A DNA stretch of 55,953 nt from Clostridia bacterium (GCA_017620615.1 JAGAUW010000017.1:1-55953), one strand, 5' to 3'; shown: positions 7,475 to 17,277, numbered from the stretch's first letter. Made by a program: numbers and translations. The notes: generated by a model from the sequence alone, not told the origin.

Positions 7475-10400
7475 TTTGGTTGTCAAAAATTCTTGAGGTC
7501 TTTGACAAGGTGACGGTGCTTGAGCCGTTTGCTAAAATCCTTGACAAAACCGAAATAATTGACTTTGTGGTTGACGTTGGCAAAAAGTCTGCCAGTGTCA
7601 CAATTGAGTGTGACTTTCTTATTTCAAAGCCGGAGCTCTTTGACTTTGCCGAGCAGGTGAAGACGGTATACTCCCTTGAAGACGTTGAAATAAAAGTCAG
7701 ATATAAAGAAATAGAATTTTCAAAGGAGTACTACAAAGGACTTCTTTTTTCGCTGTTCAAAAAATGTAATATATGCAAAGCCTTTCTTATATCAAGCACA
7801 GCCACCCTCCAGGGTGATATCTTGAAAATAGAAAACGTGAAAAGTGGCAGGGAGATATTGAAAGAAAGTAAATGCGAAAAAATCATCGAAGAAATCATAA
7901 GCTTTGAGCTTGGCAGAAAAATAACCGTACAGATGGATGCAAAAGCCATTGATATGGATACATACAGTGCAGAAAAGTCTGAACGCCTTGAAAAAATAAG
8001 CAAGAAGTTTCAGGATATGGCGCCTGTGAAAAAAGAAGAAGCTCCCAAGGATGAAAAGGGTGCGGATCTTTTGACAGGTACAATTTTTGGAAAACCCATT
8101 GAAGAGAATATTTCAGAAATGGTTTCGCTCCGTGCAGGCATGGGTATTTGCGCGGTTTTGGGCGAAATCATTGATGTTGACATAAGAGAAATACAAAAGG
8201 ACGGCAAGCTCGCGTTCATTGCGGTGAACTTTGACCTTGGGGACGACAGCTGGGGCATAAGCTGTGAGCTTTTTGGAAAGGCTGACAAAATACAGCCCGT
8301 GGTCCCCGCTATCAAGACCGGAAATATCCTTAAAGTCAGAGGTGACTATAACTTTGACGAGCGTGCACGTTGTGAAAAAATGAAAGTCCTTTCCATTGAA
8401 CTCTTAAATAAGCCAAAGCCAAGACAGGACTTGGCGGAGGAAAAGAGGGTGGAACTTCATCTTCACACAAAAATGAGCATGAAAGACGCAGTCACTGCCC
8501 CAAGTGATTTGATAAACCGCGCTGCCGCTTGGGGACATCGTGCCATTGCAATAACAGACCACGGCGTAGCACAAGCTTTCCCTGAGGCACTTGGTACTTT
8601 GTCAAAAATAAGAAAAAGTGGTCAGGAATTCAAAATAATTTATGGAACAGAAGGGTACTTTGTAAATGATTTGCCCATTGGAGTGGACACCGTTCCCGAA
8701 AGCATAAAGGATAAAATTTACATAGTTTTTGATATAGAAACAACGGGGCTGAAAGCAGAAAGTGAAACAATAACTGAAATCGGTGCTGTGAAAATTATGG
8801 ACGGAGAGATTGTAAACACTTTCTCAAAGCTGATAAATCCACAGCGTGAAATTTCGCCCCAGATAACCGAGCTTACAGGCATCACAAATGAGATGGTAAA
8901 GGATGCCTCGACCATTGACCAGGTGCTTCCTGAGTTCCTTGACTTTTGTGGAATGCGGAATAATGTGAAAAACACCATTGTTGCCCACAATGCAAAATTT
9001 GATGTGGGATTTATAAAGGCAGAAGTCGCACGATACAATGAGAAAAACGAAAAGGGAAAACTTTCTTTTGATGATTATCCCGTGATTGATACGGTGGCAC
9101 TGTCAAAGGAACTGTTTCCTGACGAAAAAACTCACAAGCTTGATGCGGTATGCCAGCGTTTGGGTGTGTCTCTTGAAAATCACCACCGTGCTCTTGATGA
9201 TGCAACCGCAACAGCGGAGGCGTTCATAAAGCTTCACGGGATAAAAGAACACCGAAAGTTGAACGTTGATGAAAATTGGACGGTGGACAGCAACCCCGAG
9301 TTGCTAAAAAAACCATATAATCATATTGTGTTGCTTGCGAAAAATGAGACGGGACTTAAAAATCTTTACAAGCTCATTTCGAAGTCAAATCTTGATTATT
9401 TTTACAAAAGACCAAGAATTCCAAAGAGTGTGCTTTCGAGGTTCCGTGAGGGATTGATTATTGGCAGTGCCTGCGAGGCAGGTGAGCTTTATACCGCTAT
9501 CCGTGAGGGGCGCCCCGACGAAGAAATCGAGAAAATAGCGGCTTTTTATGACTATCTTGAAATTCAGCCTCTTGGCAATAATGACTTTTTGGTGAGGAGC
9601 GGTGAAGTTGAAAGCCGTGAGGCGCTGAAAGAGCTGAACAAAAAGGTTGTGGCTCTTGGCGAAAAAATGGGAAAAATGGTGGTTGCCACTTGTGATGTGC
9701 ATTTTATGGACCCGAAAGACGAGCTTTACAGACGTGTTCTTCAGGGGGCCCAGGGGTATGACGATGCTGATATGCAGGCACCCCTTTATTTCAGAACAAC
9801 CGACGAAATGCTTGAGGAGTTTTCATACCTTGGCAAAGAGAAGGCATATGAGGTGGTGGTGAAAAACACCAATCTTATTGCGGATATGATTGAGGACATT
9901 GTCCCCTTAAAAGGCGGTACATACAACCCGTCGATTGAAAACTGTGAGCAGGACCTTGAGGACATGTGCAAAAGGCGTGCCCACGAGATTTATGGCGAGG
10001 TTCTTCCTGACATTGTTAAAGCCCGAATGGACAAAGAGCTTGGCTGTATTTTGGGATACGGCTTTGCTGTGATGTATATGATTGCTCACAAGCTGGTGAA
10101 AAAATCCAATGAGGCAGGATACTTAGTTGGCTCCCGTGGTTCTGTCGGCTCAAGCTTTGCGGCATACCTTGCGGGGATTACCGAGGTTAATGCTCTTGCA
10201 CCTCACTATATTTGTCCAAATTGCAAGACATCGGAGTTTTTCACCAAAGGCGAGTATAACATAGGAATTGATATGCCCGAAAAGAATTGTCCCAAGTGCG
10301 GAAAGATAATGCACAAGGACGGCTTCAATATTCCCTTTGAAACATTCTTAGGGTTCAAGGGCGACAAGGTTCCGGATATAGACCTTAATTTTTCAGGGGA

Positions 10401-11817
10401 GTATCAGGCAACTGCTCACAAATATGTAGGCGAACTGTTCGGAGATGCTTTTGTGTTCAAGGCAGGAACTATCGGTACCATTGCGGATAAGATGGCGATT
10501 GGCTTTTATGGAAGAAAGTATTATGAAAACAAAGGAATAAAGCCAACTCAGGCGGAACTTAAAAGAGTCTCAAAGGGGCTTATTGATATAAAAAGCACCA
10601 CGGGTCAGCATCCGGGAGGAATTATTGTATGCCCCAAGACAATGGATATCCACGAATTCTGTCCGGTACAGCATCCGGCAGAGAAAAAGGATTCAGGGAT
10701 AATCACAACCCATTTTGACTTTCATTCTATTCATGACAACCTTTTGAAATTGGATATTTTGGGACATGATGACCCATCTACAATCAGGATGCTTGAAACC
10801 CTTACGGGAATTGATGCGACCAAAATTCCTCTTGATGACCCCGAAACGATGAGCATTTTTTCAAGCACCGATGCAATCGGCGTGACCCCCGAACAGATAC
10901 ATTCAAAGGTGGGAACCTTTGGCATCCCCGAATTTGGAACATCCTTCACCCGACAGATGCTTCTTGACACACTTCCCACCACCTTTTATGAGTTGGTGCT
11001 GATAGCCGGCCTTTCCCACGGAACAGACGTGTGGCTGGGGAATGCTCAGGAGCTTATTAAGGCAGGAACTGCTACGCTTTCAGAGGTTATCGGTGTTCGC
11101 GATGATATTATGACATATCTGATGAATAAAGGAGTTGAGCCCGGACTTGCTTTTAAAATAATGGAGTTTGTCCGCAAGGGTCGTGCCGCAAAAGAGGGTA
11201 TGCCCGAAGAATATGAAAAACCAATGCGTGAGAATAATGTTCCTGACTGGTACATTGATTCCTGTAAAAAAATCAAGTATATGTTCCCAAAGGCTCATGC
11301 GGCGGCGTATGTAATGATGGCTTTCCGTGTGGCATATTTCAAGGTGCATCACCCACTTGAATTTTATATCGCATATTTTACCGTTCGCGCCGACCTTTTT
11401 GATGCAAAGATTATGGCGCAGGGCGACGAGGTGCTATGCGCCGAAATGAAAAATCTTGAGATGCGGCAAAACGAATGGTCGGCAACAGAAAAGTCGGTTT
11501 ATACCATTTGTGAAATTGTCCACGAGATGTACCAAAGGGGCTTTGAGTTTTTGCCCGTTGATCTCTATCGGTCGGATGCTTTCAAATTCCAGAGGGTTGA
11601 CGGAAAGATAAGACTTCCCATCAATGCCTTTCAGGGGGTTGGTGATGCGGCTGCACAGAATATTGTGGATGCCCGTGCGGATGGGGAGTTCATTTCCATA
11701 GAAGACTTGAAACAGCGTGCGCATCTTACAAAAACGGTTATAGAAACTTTGAGTGAAAACGGATGCCTTGCGGGGCTTTCCGAAACCAGCCAGATTTCGC
11801 TTTTTGACGAACTATAA
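7471..11817 (+). CDS. polC: DNA polymerase III alpha subunit, Gram-positive PolC type
   Basis: PolC is the replicative polymerase of low-GC Gram-positive bacteria. The 1448-residue product shows the PolC order: N-terminal domains, an OB-fold region, a PHP domain starting near residue 326 (VELHLHTKMSMKDAV), a DnaQ-like 3'-5' proofreading exonuclease inserted in the PHP domain near residue 417 (FDIETTGLKAESETITEIG, later HHRALDDATATAEAF), and the polymerase core with PDIDLNFSGEYQ near residue 967 and KLDILGHDD. The exonuclease inserted in cis separates it from DnaE. There is no ATG start: a TTG at 7471 overlaps the ispG stop, and another at 7480 is better spaced (11 bases) from GGAAGGG at 7462-7468. 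Either start gives weakly initiated, probably coupled translation. Confidence 0.95.
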   Translation: MIWLSKILEVFDKVTVLEPFAKILDKTEIIDFVVDVGKKSASVTIECDFLISKPELFDFAEQVKTVYSLEDVEIKVRYKEIEFSKEYYKGLLFSLFKKCNICKAFLISSTATLQGDILKIENVKSGREILKESKCEKIIEEIISFELGRKITVQMDAKAIDMDTYSAEKSERLEKISKKFQDMAPVKKEEAPKDEKGADLLTGTIFGKPIEENISEMVSLRAGMGICAVLGEIIDVDIREIQKDGKLAFIAVNFDLGDDSWGISCELFGKADKIQPVVPAIKTGNILKVRGDYNFDERARCEKMKVLSIELLNKPKPRQDLAEEKRVELHLHTKMSMKDAVTAPSDLINRAAAWGHRAIAITDHGVAQAFPEALGTLSKIRKSGQEFKIIYGTEGYFVNDLPIGVDTVPESIKDKIYIVFDIETTGLKAESETITEIGAVKIMDGEIVNTFSKLINPQREISPQITELTGITNEMVKDASTIDQVLPEFLDFCGMRNNVKNTIVAHNAKFDVGFIKAEVARYNEKNEKGKLSFDDYPVIDTVALSKELFPDEKTHKLDAVCQRLGVSLENHHRALDDATATAEAFIKLHGIKEHRKLNVDENWTVDSNPELLKKPYNHIVLLAKNETGLKNLYKLISKSNLDYFYKRPRIPKSVLSRFREGLIIGSACEAGELYTAIREGRPDEEIEKIAAFYDYLEIQPLGNNDFLVRSGEVESREALKELNKKVVALGEKMGKMVVATCDVHFMDPKDELYRRVLQGAQGYDDADMQAPLYFRTTDEMLEEFSYLGKEKAYEVVVKNTNLIADMIEDIVPLKGGTYNPSIENCEQDLEDMCKRRAHEIYGEVLPDIVKARMDKELGCILGYGFAVMYMIAHKLVKKSNEAGYLVGSRGSVGSSFAAYLAGITEVNALAPHYICPNCKTSEFFTKGEYNIGIDMPEKNCPKCGKIMHKDGFNIPFETFLGFKGDKVPDIDLNFSGEYQATAHKYVGELFGDAFVFKAGTIGTIADKMAIGFYGRKYYENKGIKPTQAELKRVSKGLIDIKSTTGQHPGGIIVCPKTMDIHEFCPVQHPAEKKDSGIITTHFDFHSIHDNLLKLDILGHDDPSTIRMLETLTGIDATKIPLDDPETMSIFSSTDAIGVTPEQIHSKVGTFGIPEFGTSFTRQMLLDTLPTTFYELVLIAGLSHGTDVWLGNAQELIKAGTATLSEVIGVRDDIMTYLMNKGVEPGLAFKIMEFVRKGRAAKEGMPEEYEKPMRENNVPDWYIDSCKKIKYMFPKAHAAAYVMMAFRVAYFKVHHPLEFYIAYFTVRADLFDAKIMAQGDEVLCAEMKNLEMRQNEWSATEKSVYTICEIVHEMYQRGFEFLPVDLYRSDAFKFQRVDGKIRLPINAFQGVGDAAAQNIVDARADGEFISIEDLKQRAHLTKTVIETLSENGCLAGLSETSQISLFDEL

Positions 11818-11830
11818 AGGAGAGAAAAAT

Positions 11831-13984
11831 ATGACAATAGCAGAAAGACTTGCAGATGAGCTTGGACTCAAACAGTGGCAGGTGGATAATACCATTGCAC
11901 TTCTTGATGAGGGAAACACTATTCCCTTTATTTCACGTTATAGAAAAGAGGCGACGGGGGAGCTTAATGACGAGGTGCTTCGCACGTTTTTTGACAGACT
12001 CGCATATCTCAGGAACCTTGAAGAAAGGAAAGAGGACATAAAGCGTATTATCGGTGAGCAGGGAAAACTTACAGACGAGCTTTCTCTGGAAATCGACAAG
12101 GCAGAAAAGCTTTCAGAGCTTGAAGATATTTATAGACCATATAGACCCAAACGCCGTACTCGTGCAACAGTTGCGAAGGAAAAGGGCCTCGAGCCTCTTG
12201 CTATGGAAATTTATCTCCAGAGCACCAAGGCGGAAAGCCTTGAAGCACTGGCCTCTCCCTTTGTCGATGCAGAAAAGGGCGTTGAAAACACTGATGATGC
12301 GATATGCGGCGCTATGGACATTATTGCAGAAATTATTTCCGACAACGCCGAGCACAGAAAAGAAATCCGCAAAATGTTTGAGGAAAAAGGTCTTCTCTGC
12401 TCGAAGGCTGCAACAGAAGAAGATTCGGTTTACAGAAACTATTATGACTTTTCAGAGCCGGTAAAGCGTGCGGTTTCTCATCGTGTTCTTGCTATTGACC
12501 GCGGCGAAAACGAGAAAATGCTCACCGTTTCGGTGTTCTGTGAGGAAGAAAAGGTTCTTGAATATCTGAAGAATGCCGAAATAACAAGTCCCAAATCCAT
12601 AACGACCGAAATCGTGGAGAAAGCGTGTGAGGATGCATATAAAAGGCTTATTCAGCCAAGTATTGAGCGTGAAATAAGAAGTGAACTTACCGATAACGCT
12701 CAGGAGCAGGCGATGCAGGTTTTCAAAGTGAACCTCAAAAATCTTCTTATGCAGTCGCCAATTCGCGGTCAGGTTGTCTTGGGTCTTGACCCGGGCTATC
12801 GTACCGGTTGCAAAGTGGGTGTTGTTGACGAAACCGGAAAAGTGCTGGACACCGGCGTTATCTATATCACTCATTCAGAGGCGCAGAAAGAGGCGGCAAA
12901 GGTATTTATAAAAGGGCTCATCAAAAAGCACAACATCACACTTATATCTATCGGTAACGGAACAGCATCAAAGGAAACTGAAATTTTTGCATCTGGACTT
13001 ATAAAGGAAATCCCCGAATGCAACACAAAGTATATAATCACAAACGAGGCGGGGGCGTCGGTTTATTCGGCGTCAAAGCTTGCAACAGAAGAGTTTCCTG
13101 ATTTTGACGTAACACAGCGAAGCGCAATTTCAATCGCAAGACGTGTTCAGGACCCTCTTGCAGAACTGGTTAAAATCGAGCCAAAGGCAATCGGCGTTGG
13201 ACAATACCAGCACGACATGAATCAGAAACGTCTTGGCGAGGTCCTTGGCGGCGTAGTTGAAGATTGTGTAAACAGCGTAGGCGTTGACCTCAACACAGCC
13301 TCCGCGGCACTTCTTGGCTATGTTTCAGGAATAAATATGACAATTGCTAACAATATTGTAAAATACAGGGAAGAAGAGGGCAGGTTCACAAGCAGAGCAC
13401 AACTTAAAAAGGTTGGAAAGCTTGGCCCAAAGGCCTTTGAGCAGTGCGCCGGCTTTTTGAGAATTGTGGATGGCAAAAACGTTCTTGACAACACCTCTGT
13501 GCACCCGGAAAGCTATGATGCAGCAAAGAGTCTGCTTGAATACCTTGGCTACACTCTTTCGGATGTAGAAAATGGCAAGATTGGTGACATAAAGGACAGA
13601 ATGAAAGACAGCAACCTTAAGGCTTTGGCCGAACGGATAGGTGTGGGCGTTCCTACTCTTCGTGACATTGTGGATGAAATAATAAAGCCAGGTCGTGACC
13701 CCCGTGATTCGGTGGAGCAGCCACTTCTTCGTGAAGATGTTATGAGTATGGAGGATTTAAAAACCGATATGGTTCTCACGGGAACGGTGCGGAATGTAAT
13801 CGACTTTGGCGCATTTGTGGATATTGGTGTTCATCAGGATGGTCTTGTACACATTTCTCAGCTCAGCGACAAGTTTGTGAAGCATCCTATGGATGTGGTT
13901 TCTGTGGGGGATATTGTAAAGGTAAAGGTTTTGGAGGTTGATGCCGCCAAGAAGAGAATTTCCCTCACGATGAAAGGGTTATAA
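11831..13984 (+). CDS. tex: Tex family S1 RNA-binding protein
   Basis: Tex is a cytoplasmic nucleic-acid-binding factor linked to transcription and RNA surveillance; its exact role in Clostridia is not settled. The 717-residue product has the full Tex layout: N-terminal helical domain (ISRYRKEATGELND), YqgF/RNase H-like domain (VLGLDPGYRTGCKVGVV), two helix-hairpin-helix motifs (NSVGVDLNTASAALLGYVSG and KVGKLGPKAFEQCAGF) and a C-terminal S1 domain (GTVRNVIDFGAFVDIG, then GLVHISQLSDKFVKHP). AAAGGAGAG before the ATG at 11831 fixes the start; an upstream in-frame ATG at 11753 lies inside polC. It follows polC by 13 bases. Confidence 0.94.
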   Translation: MTIAERLADELGLKQWQVDNTIALLDEGNTIPFISRYRKEATGELNDEVLRTFFDRLAYLRNLEERKEDIKRIIGEQGKLTDELSLEIDKAEKLSELEDIYRPYRPKRRTRATVAKEKGLEPLAMEIYLQSTKAESLEALASPFVDAEKGVENTDDAICGAMDIIAEIISDNAEHRKEIRKMFEEKGLLCSKAATEEDSVYRNYYDFSEPVKRAVSHRVLAIDRGENEKMLTVSVFCEEEKVLEYLKNAEITSPKSITTEIVEKACEDAYKRLIQPSIEREIRSELTDNAQEQAMQVFKVNLKNLLMQSPIRGQVVLGLDPGYRTGCKVGVVDETGKVLDTGVIYITHSEAQKEAAKVFIKGLIKKHNITLISIGNGTASKETEIFASGLIKEIPECNTKYIITNEAGASVYSASKLATEEFPDFDVTQRSAISIARRVQDPLAELVKIEPKAIGVGQYQHDMNQKRLGEVLGGVVEDCVNSVGVDLNTASAALLGYVSGINMTIANNIVKYREEEGRFTSRAQLKKVGKLGPKAFEQCAGFLRIVDGKNVLDNTSVHPESYDAAKSLLEYLGYTLSDVENGKIGDIKDRMKDSNLKALAERIGVGVPTLRDIVDEIIKPGRDPRDSVEQPLLREDVMSMEDLKTDMVLTGTVRNVIDFGAFVDIGVHQDGLVHISQLSDKFVKHPMDVVSVGDIVKVKVLEVDAAKKRISLTMKGL

Positions 13985-13986
13985 AT

Positions 13987-15336
13987 ATGACAAAGCTTAA
14001 TGGACTGAAATTTTATAAAAACTTCTTTTTTTTGATGCTTCCTATGGCGCTGAAAGAGTTGGTGGCGGCATTGGTAAATCTTCTGGACACGGTGATGCTT
14101 GGTGAGCTTGGCACGGATGTTATTGCGGCGGCGGGAATTGCAAATCAGTGGTTTTTTCTGTTTGCAGTTCTTGTGTTCGGAACTTGCGGTGGTGCAGGAG
14201 TTTTTGCTGCACAGTATTGGGGAGCGGGGAATCTGCCAAAGGTAAGGAAAGTTCTTGGCATAAACCTTATACTTGTAACAATGCTGTCTTTGGTTTTTGT
14301 ACTTATTTCCAGCCTTGCACCTGAAACTATAATAAGAATTTTCAGGAAAGATGCTGCGGTGGTAGAATTTGGCTCAAAGTATTTGCGTATTGTATGCATT
14401 TCATATTTGTTCTCGGGGTTAACTTCTGCTTATGATATAAGTCTTTGCTGTAGTGAAAACGTGAATATTCCGTTTATTTCCCGATTTGTGGGGCTTTTTG
14501 TCAATGCTTTTTTCAACTGGGTGTTGATTTATGGAAAGCTGGGCGCTCCTGCTCTTGGCATAGAGGGGGCAGCCATCGCAACCATTATTGCAAGGGGCGC
14601 GGAACTGTTTATCATTCTTGCAACGGTTTATGGCAAAAAGCTTGTTCAGGCGGCAAAAATTTCCGAGCTCTTAAAAATCCCAAGGGATATGATTGGTGGC
14701 TATTTAAAAGCATCAATCCCCGTGGCGCTGAACGAGGGGGCGTGGGCTCTTGGAACGGTCAGCTATTCATGGGTCTTTTCCCAAATCAGCACCGAGGCCA
14801 TGGTGGTTATCACCATTGTGCAAAATATAGAAAGGCTTCTTCTGGTGTTTTTCCACGGTGGTGGGAATGCTGCGGGCATAATGATTGGAAAGCTTGTGGG
14901 GGCAGACGAGACGGAGAAAGCGTACCGGGTCTCAAAAAAGCTATGCGTCATGAACACTCTGTTTGCCCTTTGTATCTCAGTTGCATTTATCTTTTTAAGA
15001 CCACTTGCTCTTATGCCATATAACGTAGAGCCAGCTGTGCACCAATCGGCGCTTAATCTTCTCTTTATGATGGCGATTATTATGAATGTAAAGGCTCTTA
15101 CGTTTTTCTTTATTGTGGGCGTTTTCAGAAACGGCGGCGACCCCAAACACGCAGCAATGATAGACATTTCGTCTATGTGGCTTGTGGGTGTGCCTCTTGC
15201 TATGATTGCGGGGCTTGTTTTGAAGCTGCCTCTTGAAATCATTTATCTTGCCACCATGGGCGAGGAGTTTATAAAGCTGGCACTTTCTCTTTATTGGTTT
15301 GTCAGCAAAAAATGGATAAGAAACCTTGTGAAATAA
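13987..15336 (+). CDS. MATE family efflux transporter
   Basis: The 449-residue product has about twelve hydrophobic segments and the MATE/NorM layout of two six-helix bundles: the first begins PMALKELVAALVNLLDTVMLGELG and the second begins near residue 235 (ASIPVALNEGAWALG). Such proteins exchange cations for drugs or metabolites across the cytoplasmic membrane; the substrate here is unknown. The ATG lies two bases after the tex stop with no ribosome binding site of its own beyond the end of tex, so translation is probably coupled. It is the last gene of the unit, with a strong terminator 12 bases downstream. Confidence 0.9.
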   Translation: MTKLNGLKFYKNFFFLMLPMALKELVAALVNLLDTVMLGELGTDVIAAAGIANQWFFLFAVLVFGTCGGAGVFAAQYWGAGNLPKVRKVLGINLILVTMLSLVFVLISSLAPETIIRIFRKDAAVVEFGSKYLRIVCISYLFSGLTSAYDISLCCSENVNIPFISRFVGLFVNAFFNWVLIYGKLGAPALGIEGAAIATIIARGAELFIILATVYGKKLVQAAKISELLKIPRDMIGGYLKASIPVALNEGAWALGTVSYSWVFSQISTEAMVVITIVQNIERLLLVFFHGGGNAAGIMIGKLVGADETEKAYRVSKKLCVMNTLFALCISVAFIFLRPLALMPYNVEPAVHQSALNLLFMMAIIMNVKALTFFFIVGVFRNGGDPKHAAMIDISSMWLVGVPLAMIAGLVLKLPLEIIYLATMGEEFIKLALSLYWFVSKKWIRNLVK

Positions 15337-15348
15337 GCATTATCAAAG

Positions 15349-15373
15349 GAGAGGGAGCACCCTCTCTTTTTTT
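15349..15373 (+). terminator. Intrinsic terminator of the rpiB-to-MATE unit
   Basis: GAGAGGG (15349-15355), loop AGCA, CCCTCTC (15360-15366) and seven T residues (15367-15373). The T tract runs directly into the first parS palindrome. Confidence 0.9.
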
Positions 15374-15390
15374 GTTTCACGTGAAACAAA
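15371..15390. promoter_or_regulatory. parS: parS site 1
   Basis: The 16-base core TGTTTCACGTGAAACA (15373-15388) matches the known bacterial parS sequence recognised by ParB, and the palindrome extends to 20 bases. It overlaps the T tract of the preceding terminator and lies about 150 bases before parA. Confidence 0.95.
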
Positions 15391-15406
15391 TTGATTTTGC
15401 GTCTTG

Positions 15407-15430
15407 CAAATGTTTCACGTGAAACATTTG
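15407..15430. promoter_or_regulatory. parS: parS site 2
   Basis: A second identical core TGTTTCACGTGAAACA at 15411-15426 sits in a perfect 24-base palindrome. The two centres are 38 bases apart. It lies 33 bases upstream of the likely parA -35 box, so ParB bound here could also touch parAB expression. Confidence 0.95.
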
Positions 15431-15462
15431 GCTTTTTTGTGCAATGTTTTTCTTAAATACTA

Positions 15463-15491
15463 TTGTATTTTTCAAAGAAAAGTGGTAAAAT
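15463..15491 (+). promoter_or_regulatory. Probable sigma-A promoter of parAB
   Basis: TTGTAT at 15463-15468 and TAAAAT at 15486-15491 with a 17-base spacer, 41 bases before the parA ATG. Confidence 0.55.
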
Positions 15492-15532
15492 GAAGACCAA
15501 GGAAACAAAATACAAGCTTATGGAGGTTTGAA

Positions 15533-16297
15533 ATGGGAAAAGTAATTGCCATTGCAAATCAAAAGGGCGGTGTGGGAAAGACCACAACCGCTGTGAATTT
15601 AAGTGCTTGCCTTGGTCAAAAGGGGAAGAAAACGCTTCTTATAGACATTGACCCCCAAGGCAACAGCACAAGTGGGCTTGGGGTAGACCCAAGAAAAATT
15701 GAAAAGTCAATTTATGATTGTTTGATAAACGATGTACCCATGCGCGAAGTCCTTGTGGATACTGGGTTTGAGGGGCTTTGGGTTTGTCCGTCAAACATCA
15801 ATCTTGCTGGCGCAGAACTTGAGCTTGTGGCAAAAGAAAACCGTGAATACGTGCTGAAAAACGCTATAAGTGAGATAAAGGAAGATTTTGATTTTATATT
15901 TATTGATTGTCCGCCATCCCTTGGACTTATTACCCTGAATTCCTTTACGGCGGCGGATTCAATCCTTGTACCTATTCAGTGCGAATATTATGCCCTTGAG
16001 GGCCTTGGACAGCTCACAAATACCATAAAAATGATAAAAAAGAAGCTTAACCCCGAACTTTCTCTGGAGGGCGTTTTGCTTACTATGTTTGATGCGAGAA
16101 CCAATCTTTCCATTCAGGTGGTTGATGAGGTGAAGAAGTTTTTCAAGGGAAAGGTTTATGCCAGCATAATCCCAAGAAACGTCAGACTTTCGGAGGCACC
16201 CAGCTTTGGACAGCCGATTATTCAGTATGACAGGCATTCAAAAGGTGCGGCGTGCTATATGGATTTGGCTGATGAGGTTATTGAAAACAACAGTTAG
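15533..16297 (+). CDS. parA: Chromosome partitioning ATPase ParA/Soj
   Basis: ParA is the dynamic nucleoid-binding ATPase that works with ParB-parS in origin segregation and, in sporulating relatives, in control of DnaA and sporulation. The 254-residue length equals Soj. It shows the deviant Walker A box KGGVGKTTTAVNLS at the N-terminus, the switch segment IDIDPQGNSTSGLG, and the Walker B-like FIFIDCPPSLGL. GGAGG at 15523-15527 precedes the ATG. Two parS sites lie upstream and parB follows after 15 bases. Confidence 0.96.
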   Translation: MGKVIAIANQKGGVGKTTTAVNLSACLGQKGKKTLLIDIDPQGNSTSGLGVDPRKIEKSIYDCLINDVPMREVLVDTGFEGLWVCPSNINLAGAELELVAKENREYVLKNAISEIKEDFDFIFIDCPPSLGLITLNSFTAADSILVPIQCEYYALEGLGQLTNTIKMIKKKLNPELSLEGVLLTMFDARTNLSIQVVDEVKKFFKGKVYASIIPRNVRLSEAPSFGQPIIQYDRHSKGAACYMDLADEVIENNS

Positions 16298-16312
16298 AAA
16301 GGAAGTGTAGCT

Positions 16313-17206
16313 GTGGCAGAAAAGAAAATACCCAAAAAGGCTATGGGCAGAGGCTTGGGGGCGCTTTTTGATGATGTAAGTGAGGACATAATCCCTGAAA
16401 AATATCAAAAAGAGGAAAAGTCCGGAGTGAAAACATTGAAGCTCCGGGATGTTGAACCAAACCCTCTGCAGCCCAGAAAGAATTTTGAAAAGGACAAGCT
16501 TGAGGCGCTTGCGTCGTCAATCCGTGAGCACGGGATAATTCAGCCCATTGTGGTAAAGCCCCAGAAAAATGGGATGTATCTTATTGTTGCAGGTGAAAGA
16601 CGCTGGAGGGCGGCGAAGCTTGCAGGACTCAGTGAGGTTCCTTGTGTTGAGGGAGACTACACCGAAAAGCAGGTTATGGAGCTGGCGCTCATTGAAAATC
16701 TGCAGCGTGAGGACCTCAATGCCATTGAAGAAGCTGAGGGATATAAAAGACTTATGAATGCCTTTGGACTCACTCAGGAAGAGGTTGCAACTCGTGTGGG
16801 AAAGAGTCGCAGTGCTGTGGCGAACTCTCTTCGAATGAACGGCCTATCCAAAAAACTTAAAGAAATGGTTGTCTCAGGCGAGATTTCAGGTGGTCATGCC
16901 AGGGCGCTTTTGGCCCTTGAAAAAGAATCACAAAGGCTTTTGGCAGCCGAAAAAATTGTCAAAGAGGCACTCAGCGTTCGTCAAACCGAAAAGCTTGTGG
17001 CGCTGCTTGGTCAGGAAAAGAAAACTACTCAGCTGACAAAAACCGACAAAAATATTGAAAAATATTTCAAAGATTTGGCAAGAGAAATTTCTTCGAGACT
17101 TGGTGCAAAGGTTACTATAAAAAATGGTAAAAATAACGGGAAAATAGAAATTGAGTATGTTGGCAATGCAGAGCTTGAAGGAATTTTGGAAAAAATAAAA
17201 AAATAG
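16313..17206 (+). CDS. parB: Chromosome partitioning protein ParB/Spo0J
   Basis: ParB is a CTP-dependent clamp that loads at parS and spreads to build the partition complex. The 297-residue product has the typical N-terminus KKAMGRGLGALFDD that stimulates ParA, the CTP-binding domain with IREHGIIQPIVVKP, AGERRWRAAKLAG and ENLQREDLN, a helix-turn-helix parS-binding domain (LTQEEVATRVGKSRSAVANSLR, shown in full only by position near residues 151-172) and a C-terminal dimer domain. The start is GTG with AAAGGAAG upstream. No frame break is seen, so the partition system looks intact. Confidence 0.95.
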   Translation: MAEKKIPKKAMGRGLGALFDDVSEDIIPEKYQKEEKSGVKTLKLRDVEPNPLQPRKNFEKDKLEALASSIREHGIIQPIVVKPQKNGMYLIVAGERRWRAAKLAGLSEVPCVEGDYTEKQVMELALIENLQREDLNAIEEAEGYKRLMNAFGLTQEEVATRVGKSRSAVANSLRMNGLSKKLKEMVVSGEISGGHARALLALEKESQRLLAAEKIVKEALSVRQTEKLVALLGQEKKTTQLTKTDKNIEKYFKDLAREISSRLGAKVTIKNGKNNGKIEIEYVGNAELEGILEKIKK

Positions 17207-17277
17207 AAAATTTTGGAAAAGCGTGAAAAAATCGACGCTTAAAATTGCCCATAAAACATGAAAATCAAGAGGCGACA

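Noticed and set aside
7471..11817. DnaE rather than PolC identity
   Set aside because: The proofreading exonuclease inserted in the PHP domain and the length near 1440 residues are specific to PolC.
11753..11830. Extension of tex into polC
   Set aside because: It overlaps the end of polC in another frame; the ATG at 11831 with AAAGGAGAG gives the normal Tex N-terminus.
15371..15430. CRISPR-like or transposon-end repeats
   Set aside because: The repeated palindromes are exact parS cores next to parAB, which explains them fully; no repeat-spacer array or transposase is present in the window.
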